Below are positions 8,851-16,472 of a stretch of 20,521 nt of DNA, in pieces. The stretch comes from Prorocentrum cordatum (lineage: Eukaryota > Sar > Dinophyceae > Prorocentrales > Prorocentraceae): NCBI GenBank assembly GCA_963575745.1, contig CAUYUJ010001356.1, forward strand, positions 81,731 to 102,251. Direction: 5' to 3'. The notes under the pieces are model-generated. The model was given only the letters and a program-made list of their open reading frames with translations, did not search any database and had not been told where the DNA came from. The translations under genes were made by a program, and so were the position numbers. Positions within the stretch are counted from its first letter, which is position 1. Each line of letters begins with the position of its first letter.

Positions 8851-9945
8851 AGCCCACGAAAGTGCCGACAGTTGCGCAGTTGGCAGCTCCCCCCGCAAGG
8901 AGCCGCGAGGTCCCGACGCGATCCGCGTGTAACCCCACTCCGCTGGGCCTCCCAGGAGCCCACGAAAGTGCCGACAGTTGCGCAGTTGGCAGCTCCCCCC
9001 GCAGGGAGCCGCGAGGTCCCGACGCGATCCGCGTGTAACCCCACTCCGCTGGGCCTCCCAGGAGCCCACGAAAGTGCCGACAGTTGCGCAGTTGGCAGCT
9101 CCCCCCGCAGGGAGCCGCGAGGTCTCGGCGCGATCCGCGTTTCACCCCCACTCCGCTGGGCCTCCCAGGAGCCCACGAAAGTGCCGACAGTTGCGCAGTT
9201 GGCAGCTCCCCCCGCAGGGAGCCGCGAGGTCCCGACGCGATCCGCGTGTAACCCCACTCCGCTGGGCCTCCCAGGAGCCCACGAAAGTGCCGACAGTTGC
9301 GCAGTTGGCAGCTCCCCCCGCAGGGAGCCGCGAGGTCCCGACGCGATCCGCGTGTAACCCCACTCCGCTGGGCCTCCCAGGAGCCCACGAAAGTGCCGAC
9401 AGTTGCGCAGTTGGCAGCTCCCCCCGCAGGGAGCCGCGAGGTCCCGACGCGATCCGCGTGTAACCCCACTCCGCTGGGCCTCCCAGGAGCCCACGAAAGT
9501 GCCGACAGTTGCGCAGTTGGCAGCTCCCCCCGCAGGGAGCCGCGAGGTCCCGACGCGATCCGCGTGTAACCCCCACTCCGCTGGGCCTCCCAGGAGCCCA
9601 CGAAAGTGCCGACAGTTGCGCAAGTTGGCAGCTCCCCCCGCAGGGAGCCGCGAGGTCCCGACGCGATCCGCGTGTAACCCCCGCTCCGTTGGGCCTCCCA
9701 GGAGCCCACGAAAGTGCCGACAGTTGCGCAGTTGGCAGCTCCGCCCGCAGGGAGCCGCGAGGACTCGGCGCGATCCGCGTGTAACCCCCACTCCGCTGGG
9801 CCTCCCAGGAGCCCACGAAAGTGCCGACGGTTGCGCAAGTTGGCAGCTCCCCCCGCAGGGAGCCGCGAGGTCTCGGCGCGATCCGCGTGTCACCCCCACC
9901 CCGCTGGGCCTCCAGGAGCCCACGAAAGTGCCGACAGTTGCGAAA
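8851..9945. repeat. Satellite C, 106-bp tandem array
   Basis: The landmark CGAAAGTGCCGACAGTTGCG falls at 8857, 8963, 9069, 9176, 9282, 9388, 9494, 9601, 9709, 9816 and 9923, giving ten full units of 106-108 bp and a partial one. Units between 9176 and 9600 are almost identical, which suggests recent homogenisation; the outer units are more varied. It is related to satellites A and B through the CGAAAGTG-CGACAG and CCGCGAGGTCCCG segments. The minus strand is stop-free for more than 1.3 kb, with no gene-like features. Confidence 0.95.
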
Positions 9946-10095
9946 GATCGCAGGAGGCGACATATGCGCATATCGCAGCCCCCCAGAGGGCGCCGCGAGG
10001 AGGAGGTAGGAGGCAGGAGGGAAGTGGGCGGGAGGACGCGGCGACCAGAGTGCTCTATTCAAAACGAGTACCCAACCAAGGGAGGGTTGGGAAAA
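9946..10095. repeat. Array-end module, copy 2
   Basis: The last satellite C unit passes into CATATCGCAGCCCCCC (from 9969), then AGG-rich sequence, then the 30-bp block 10051-10080 and ACCCAACCAAGGGAGGG. The order is the same as at 7153-7290. Confidence 0.75.
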
Positions 10096-10444
10096 ACATA
10101 CAAAAGCACAGGGTTTCGCAACACTGTGCTGCTAAAAAAACTTACGCGCGAGCTCTTGCGAATATTTTTACTAAAAAACATGTTCACAAAATGTTACCAA
10201 ACGGGCTTCGCGCGCGCGCATGTCGAAATCTGTCGAACGCCCTTGCGCGTGTGCCGTCGCGATAACCCTCTGCAAAAAACGAGACGAAGTGCAGGCGTGC
10301 GCGTCGTCGCGCGCATACAGTATGCCGAGGTCCTTCAAAACCCATCGGTTTCGGAAGGATTTCAACATCGTGTCTCAGAAAACATACAAAAAACCAAAGG
10401 TTTCGCAACACGCATGTTCAACAAAAGCGTGCGCGCGCGCTCTT

Positions 10445-10446
<2 letters not shown>
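10096..10446. repeat. Dispersed-module region, copy 2, with internal duplication
   Basis: CATACAAAA followed by GGTTTCGCAACAC occurs at 10097-10124 and again at 10383-10412, each followed by CGCGCG-rich sequence and GCTCTTGCG. Between them, 10284-10370 matches 5003-5085. No gene is seen. Confidence 0.6.
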
Positions 10447-10482
<36 letters not shown>

Positions 10483-10985
10483 CTCCCTCCTCCCGCGTCG
10501 TCGTCGTCGTCGTCGCCTACGTCGTCCTCTGTCTTTCCTCGTGTTCGTCGTCGTCGTCCTCTTTGGCGACGTGGTCGTTTCCGTCGTCGTTGTCGCCGTG
10601 GTCGTCCTTCCTCCTCCTCCCTCCGTCGTCTCCCTCGTCGTCGTCGTCGTCGTCGTCCGTCGTCGGCGTCTCGTCGTCGTCTCGTCGTCGTCTCTCTTCT
10701 CGCGCCGTCGTCGTCGCCGTCCTCGTCGTTGTCGTCGTCGTCGTCTTCCCTCCTCCCTCGTCGTTGTCGTCGTCGGCGTCGCCGTCCTTCCTCCTTCTTC
10801 GTCGTTCGCGTCGTCGCCGTCCTTCCTCCGCCCTCGTCGTTGTCATCGTTGTCGTCGTTGTAGCCGTCGTCGTCCTCCCTCCTCCCTCGTCGTCGTCTTC
10901 GTTGGCGACGTCGTCGTCGTCGTCGTCGTCGGCGTCGTCGTCGTCTTCGTCGTCGTCGACGTCGGCGTCGTCGTCGTCGTCGCCG

Positions 10986-11024
<39 letters not shown>

Positions 11025-11095
11025 GCGTCGTTGACGTCGTCGTCGTCGTCGTCGTTGTCGTCGTTGTCGTCGTCGTCGGCGTCGTCATCGTCGTG
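10447..11095. repeat. (TCG)n microsatellite with CTCC interruptions
   Basis: About 650 bp of TCG/GTC triplets, broken in the first two-thirds by CCTCCTCCCTC-like insertions every 60-90 bp and purest from 10900 to 11095. The long Val/Arg/Ser/Asp-rich frames on both strands are artefacts. Confidence 0.95.
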
Positions 11096-11176
11096 GGTTT
11101 TGCAAACCAAGTTGCGGGTGGGTGGGTGGGATGTTTGCAAGAGCGCGGGATGTGTCAACTCGTTTGTTAAAATCAA

Positions 11177-12165
11177 GTGGCCCCATGGGGAGCTCCACCG
11201 AAGGCCCCAGTGCCACCATCCACATGCGCCCCCCCACTCAAACCAGCGTTTCGTGGCCCCATAGGGAGCTCCACCGAAGGCCCCAGTGCCACCGTCCACA
11301 TGCGTCCCCTCCCCACTCAGTACAGCGCTTCGTGGCCCCATAGGGAGCTCCACCGAAGGCACCAATGCCACCGTCCACATGCGTCCCCCCCACTCAATAC
11401 AGCGTTTCGTGGCCCCACAGGGAGCTCCACCGAAGGCCCCAGTGCCACCGTCCACATGCGTCCCCCCACTCAGTACAGCGCTTCGTGGCCCCATAGGGAG
11501 CTCCACCGAAGGCCCCAGTGCCACCGTCCACATGCCACCGTCCACATGCGTCCCCCCCACTCAGTACAGCGCTTCGTGGCCCCATAGGGAGTTCCACCGA
11601 AGCCTCCAGTGGGACCGTCCGCATGCGTCCCGGAAGCCCAATTTGGCATTTTCACCCACCCAGTACAGCGTTTCGTGGCCCCATAGGGAGCTCCACCGAA
11701 GGCCCCAGTGCCACCGTCCGCACGCGTCCCGCACACCCAATGTGGCATTTTCACCTACCCAGTGCAGCGTTTCGTGGCCCCACAGGGAGCTCCACCGAAG
11801 GCCCCAGTGGGACGTCCGCAAGCGTCCCGAAACACCCATTGCATTTTCACCCACCCAGTCCAGAATTTCGTGGCCCCGTAGGGAACTCCACCGAAGGCCC
11901 CAGTGCCACCGTTTCGTGGCCCCTTAGTGAGCTCCACCGAAGCCCACATTAGGACCGTCCGCATGCGCCCCGGAAGCCCAATTTGGCATTTTCACCCACC
12001 CAGTACAGCGTTTCGTGGCCCCATAGGGAGTTCCACCGAAGGCCCCAGTGGGACCGTCCGCATGCGTCCCGGAAACCTTACTTGACACACCACTCACCCA
12101 GAACAGCGTTCCCCCCCACCCAGTGCAGCGCTTCGTGGCCCCATAGGGAGTTTCACCGAAGAAGA
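11177..12165. repeat. TTTCGTGGCCCC tandem array, copy 2 (two unit classes)
   Basis: GTGGCCCC falls at 11177, 11253, 11332, 11409, 11485, 11576, 11675, 11774, 11870, 11916, 12015 and 12135. The first half has 76-79-bp units; the second half is mostly 96-99 bp because of an added CCCAATTTGGCATTTTCACC segment. One unit is shortened to 46 bp and one carries a duplicated CCACCGTCCACATG. The core is shared with 4418-4780. Confidence 0.92.
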
Positions 12166-12227
12166 TTTTCATAATTGCGGTACCCACAACTGCATATGGT
12201 TGGGTCCTTCGCCAAGTTTTTTTTGTT

Positions 12228-12475
12228 TGTTTTTCTCTCTCTCTCTCTGTCTTCCTCGTCCTCCTCCTCGTCCTCCTCCTCGTCCTATTCCTCCTCGTCC
12301 TCCTCATCCTCGTCCTCCTCCTCCTCGTCCTCCTCTTCCTCCTCCTCCCCCCTCTCTCCCTCTTCCCCTCTCCGTCTCTTTGACTCTCTGTCTCTGTCTC
12401 TCTCTCTCTCTCTCTCTTCGTCGTCCTCCTCCCCCACCTCCTCGTCCTCCTCCTCCTCCGTTCCCTTACTCCCCC
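12228..12475. repeat. (CT)n and (CTC)n microsatellites
   Basis: A CT run, about 100 bp of CTC/TCG triplets, a second CT run near 12383-12418, and more CTC triplets. It is a strongly pyrimidine-biased + strand tract. Confidence 0.92.
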
Positions 12476-12499
12476 AGAGGCACCCTGGAACGAGCCCGC

Positions 12500-12600
12500 A
12501 GCCGAGTGCGATGAGAGCGAGCCCGGCCCAAGTCGGCCTATGGCCCAGCTCGGCCGGCCGAGCCGGGCCGAGTTCGGCGCGCTGGCCTTGCGTCGAGCGT
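12500..12600. repeat. Degenerate GGCCGA-rich repeat block, copy 2
   Basis: GCCCAGCTCGGCCGGCCGAG and related GGGCCGAGTTCGG words, akin to 603-728. It is followed by a short GGAGGA run at 12615-12640. Confidence 0.6.
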
Positions 12601-12769
12601 GTCCCCCCACGAGGAGCAGGAGGAGGAGGAGGAGGAGGATTCTGGACGAAATGCAAAAAATACTCCGAACATGCCCCTAAGATATGCAGAAAAGAAATGA
12701 GACATCGTCCCCAGACGATTTTGAACTATCTTTGAAGATCACTCCTGTAGAGGGAGAGGACCGACTTCA

Positions 12770-12985
12770 CGCTAGCCGGGCCCGGCTGGCCGAGCCCGAC
12801 TTACCGCCACGCTGCTGCGAGACCGCCAGCCGAGAGTTCGGCCCGGCCGAGTCCAGCTGCGGCCGAACTCGACTGCGGCCGAGTTCGACCCTTGCCGGGT
12901 TCAGCCTGGCCTGGTCGAGGTCGGCCTGGCCATGCGTGGCTGGCCGAGTTCAGGCTGGCCGAGTCGCGCAGCATCCGCAGGAGGT
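12770..12985. repeat. Degenerate GGCCGAGTTCGG repeat block, copy 3
   Basis: GGCCGAGTTCGG-type words recur in both orientations (GCCGAGTTCGGCCC, GCGGCCGAACTCG), often with CTGGC between them. No coding case can be made; open frames here are incidental. Confidence 0.6.
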
Positions 12986-13117
12986 AGGAAGAGGTGAGGA
13001 GGAGGGAAGATGCAGGATGAGCAGGGAGGAAGACACTGGAAGAAGAAAAAACGACAGAAACATAAGAGAGAACGCGTTTCACGGGCGCTTGTCTTGGGAA
13101 CATTCGGCGGCGCGTTT

Positions 13118-13455
13118 CAAACCGGGGGGGGCCCCCCCCAACACTCGGCGCCGTCGATCAACACCAGGGGGACTCCCCTCCCCCCCAACCCCCCCCATCC
13201 CGAACCCACCCCCTCCCTCGGCGCCGGCGCTGGCGCCGGCGCTGGCGGCCGCCAGCAGCGCCCACGGCGGGGACGCAGCGACGATGACCAGAGGAAGCTC
13301 AAGGGGGGGGGTTCAAACACCTCCCACCCACCCCCCCTCCTGGCGCCAGGGAGGGGAGGGTCAAACCCCCACCCCCCACCCCTCGCGCCGGCGCCGGCGC
13401 GGGCGGCCAGCATCCCGGCGCTGGCGCCAGCGACGGCGGGGACGCAGCGACGATT
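13118..13455. repeat. G-run/C-run palindromes and GGCGCC-rich duplication
   Basis: A G8C8 palindrome lies at 13124-13139. (GGCGCCGGCGCT)-type repeats occur near 13218-13245 and 13385-13430, each followed by ACGGCGGGGACGCAGCGACG. The two copies start at 13264 and 13433, 169 bp apart, showing a local duplication. G-run, TTCAAAC or TCAAAC, C-run motifs occur near 13306 and 13350. Confidence 0.7.
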
Positions 13456-14335
13456 ACCACCACTACCACCACCACCACCACCACCACTACCACCACCACC
13501 ACCGCCTCAACCCACCACCACCACCAACAACAACAGCACCACACAACCACCACCACCACAGCCACCACCACCACCACCACCACCACCACAACTCACCATC
13601 ACCACCACCACCGCCACAAAAAAAACCCACCACTACAACCACCACCACAATCTACCACACCACCGCCACCACCGCCACAACCACTACCAGCAGCACAACC
13701 CACCGCCACCACCACAAACCAACACACCACCACCACCACCACCGCCACCACCACCACCACCACAACAAACGTCCACAACCACCGCCACCACCACAACCCA
13801 CCACCACCACCACCACAAACGACCACCACACCACCACAACCACCACCACCACAACTCACCATCACCACCACCACCACAACCACCACAAAAAAAACCACCA
13901 CCACAGCCTACCACACCACCACCACCACCGCCACAACCACCACCACCACCAGCAGCACAACGCACCACCACCACCACCACCACAAACCACCACACCACCA
14001 CCACCGCCACCACCACCACCACCAGCGCCACCTCCACAAACCACCGCCACACACACCGCCCCACCAACCACCACCTACAAAAACCACCACACACCCACCA
14101 ACCACCGACCACCACCACCACCACGGCCCCACCCCACCACCACAAAAAAACACCACCACCAACCACCACCAAACCAACACCAACCACCACCACCACCACC
14201 ACCCACCGCACAACCTCACCACCGCAAACAAACACAACCCACACCACCACAACCACCACTTCCGTACCACCACCACCACCACCACAACCCACCACCACCA
14301 CCACACCACCACCACCACCACCACCACCACCATCG
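13452..14335. repeat. (CAC/ACC)n microsatellite
   Basis: About 880 bp built mainly of ACC triplets with frequent ACAA and AAAAA interruptions, and almost without G on the + strand. The His/Pro/Thr-rich forward frames and the Val/Gly/Trp-rich reverse frames are artefacts. Confidence 0.95.
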
Positions 14336-14449
14336 TTCGTCCTCGTCGCGCTCCGCGCCTACCGCCGCCGCCGCCGCAGGGGCGGCCAGCGCTCGGCCCA
14401 AAAATTGGAGAGTCGTCCCCGCCGCGTCGCTAGGGCCGGCCGAGAGCGG

Positions 14450-14582
14450 GAAAGAATGGGGGGGAGGGGGGTGGGGGGGTTGAACCCCCCTCCCCCCGTC
14501 ACGGGAGGGGGGGGGGGGTTCGAACCCCCCCCCTTCCCATCCAGGGGGGGCGGGGTCCAGTTCCAACCCCCCCCCTCCAAGC
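14450..14582. repeat. Tandem G-run / GTTCGAAC / C-run palindromes
   Basis: Three successive motifs: an 8-bp stem with a single-base loop (14473-14490), a perfect palindrome with nine-base G and C arms around TTCGAA (14510-14533), and a decayed third copy ending in TTCCAACCCCC (about 14545-14578). They lie just before the presumed 5' end of the large retroelement. Confidence 0.75.
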
Positions 14583-14990
14583 GACCACAAAACGCGCTTT
14601 TTCAAACATAAACTTGCGGCGCTCCGCGCGGGTTTCTTGGATGTTTCTGCGTGGCAGGGGTTTGCTAAGAGTTTTACTTCTGTCGCCGTAATGTTGCTTA
14701 AGCTAAAAGCCCTAGCAAGCTTGCGGGACCGCCAGAAGCAGTACGATTGCCGCCTTGTGCCTGGCGGCTGGCGGGCTGCTCCACCCTGTCAATAGGATTG
14801 GCGACGGGTGGTGTGCGGGCGGTCTCGTTGGGTTCATCTGGACGTCCATCACCACCAGCACGACCGAGACCAGCGTGACCTGGGCGGCCGACTACGCTCC
14901 GCTCCTCTGCCCGCCGCCCGTGGCCTTGAGTATCCGCACGACGGGCCGGGGAGCACCCACGTCCTGGGCGAGGGCGCGGCGGGATCGTCG
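14583..14990 (+). other. Presumed 5' leader of the retroelement
   Basis: About 400 bp of non-repetitive sequence before the first ATG of the Gag-like frame. That frame is open upstream from about 14808 but has no ATG there, so the leader may be untranslated. I could not identify a promoter, a terminal repeat or a convincing spliced-leader relic. Confidence 0.45.
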
Positions 14991-15007
14991 ATGGAGATCC
15001 CCAGCTG

Positions 15008-15040
<33 letters not shown>

Positions 15041-16472
15041 CGGCGGCGGGGAGGCTGTCTACACGCCATGGGGCGACTTCTACGTGGAGCAGGAGACCGA
15101 CTACCACAGCCCGGCCTCGCTCACAGGGCGGAAGGGTTCCCCGACGGGCGTCTCTTCGGCGGTGGCGTTCAGCCGGGCCCTGGAGCCGGACCACGCGGCT
15201 GAGCTGGTCGCGAAGGGGCGCGCCGAGGCCGCCGTGATGACGGGGGGTGACGGGCCCGATCCCAGCGCGCCCGAGTCGGTGGACTGGAGGGGCGGCCGGC
15301 TGGACCATCCAGCCTACTCCCCTGGGCAGGCGCCCCGCCTCAGTGCCTCGGGCCGCCGGCTCCGAGGCAAGCAGGCCGTGTCCTTCCTCGTCGGTGACGC
15401 CGAGGGCGCGGGGGCTGCTCTCGTGCCAGCGTCGGAGCCGGGCGGCGGCACGCCCACGCCTCCGCCGGAGGCTGCCGATGGGTACGGCTGGCTGTGCGGC
15501 GATCTGGCCCGCTGGGTCGGGAGTTTTGCCTTCGGCACCGAGCTGCGCCCCAGCCAGCCACCTCGTGTCGGACTGAGTGGGGCGGGCGAGCGCGGCATCG
15601 CCGCTGGCCGCAGCGGAGGACATCACCCAGTGGAGCCCGTTGAGCTTGGCCGCATGTCGGAGTGGCGCGAGGCCAAGCTGCCGGGGGCCTCTCGGCTCCG
15701 AGGCGTCGGCGACCTGCTCGGCAAGAGGATGCTCGGCTACGAGTCACCTCGCCCGTCCGCGCTGGCTCCCTCCGCGGCCCGAGCCGAGGCGGCCGAGGTC
15801 GACGACCTCCGTGTGCGCTGGATCAACTACGACGACGCGGGGGTCAGGTACAGGGGGTGGAAGAAGGTGCTGCAGGAGGCCACTCAGGAGAGCGCCCAGA
15901 CGGCTGGGCTCAGAGGGCCCCCGGTGTGCCTCCCCGTGGGTGGGAAGCTCCACAGGCACGGCAGGACGCCCAAGGTCTGGTTCGCGGAGTGGGCTCGCGG
16001 GACGGGCATCTCGCGCAAGGACCGGGCCTGGCCTGAGGTTGATTTTCTCATCGAGTGTCTCTGGCTGGTCGGCAGCGACGACCAGCTGAACGTGGACGCC
16101 GCCGCGGCCCTGGATGCGGTCGCCTGGCGTCTGCTGCAGCACGTGGAGGCCTACGCGGGGGGAGTGGACAATCCCCGCTGGAGCGCGGCCAAGCACTTCA
16201 GCGCCACCTCCTCGGCCCTGGACCTCGTCTCCAAGGGGATGCGCATGTACGCCGCGCGGCAGGCCAGGGACGAGCTGGAGCTGAGGAGTCTCCGGGCCCA
16301 CGCCCGCGCGCCCCACTCGGGGGTCGCCCCGGGTGCCGACGCCGCGGCCACCGCCGCCCTCGCGGGGGGTTGCCCCCCGCAGGCTGAGGGCGACCAGGCC
16401 GGCGGAGGCAGAGCAGGAGAAGGTAGAGACAGAGGCGGCCGCGGGCGAGGCGCGCGGCCGCCGGCCACGTGA
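14991..16472 (+). CDS. Gag-like protein of DIRS-like retroelement
   Basis: This 493-residue frame precedes the RT frame, the place of a structural Gag that would bind element RNA and form particles. I chose 14991 as the first ATG in the open frame; the frame itself extends upstream. The N-terminus is MEIPSWLL followed by a run of leucines encoded by a CTG repeat. It resembles a signal peptide but more likely reflects repeat expansion. Residues 23-31 read VYTPWGDFY. Residues of about 270-435 form the best-conserved part (VDDLRVRWINYDDAG, then RHGRTPKVWFAEWAR, then SDDQLN), which I recall from dinoflagellate proteins encoded next to RT. The C-terminus is low-complexity and Gly/Arg-rich, plausibly RNA-binding; no CCHC zinc knuckle is visible. 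Its TGA overlaps the next frame's ATG. The frame is intact. The Gag role is inferred from position and recall. Confidence 0.7.

Noticed and set aside
5210-9945. Regularly spaced repeats considered as a CRISPR array
   Set aside because: The repeats are directly tandem 100-108-bp units without unique spacers, and no cas-like genes are present.
8652-9971. Long stop-free minus-strand frame across satellite C (and similar frames on both strands)
   Set aside because: It follows the 106-bp tandem unit exactly, has no domain-like region, and is explained by a GC-rich unit lacking stops on that strand.
10220-11560. Val/Ser/Arg-rich forward frames and an Asp/Thr-rich reverse frame
   Set aside because: These are translation of the TCG tract and the adjoining tandem array; no domains are visible.
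14510-14533. GGTTCGAACC resembles a tRNA gene B box
   Set aside because: It lies inside a G-run/C-run palindrome. No A box, acceptor stem or anticodon arm can be found upstream, so no tRNA gene.
12684-14611. Forward frames of 500-600 residues rich in His, Pro and Thr
   Set aside because: Most of their length is the CAC/ACC microsatellite. Overlapping frames are open for the same reason and none has gene-like sequence.
14690-14706. CCGTAATGTTGCTTAAG resembles a decayed dinoflagellate spliced-leader relic
   Set aside because: Only the two ends match the 22-nt leader, the middle is missing, and the match is too weak to claim.
14892-15626. Minus-strand open frames across the Gag and pol region
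   Set aside because: They are shadows of high-GC coding sequence on the + strand. The RT, RNase H and recombinase motifs all read on the + strand.
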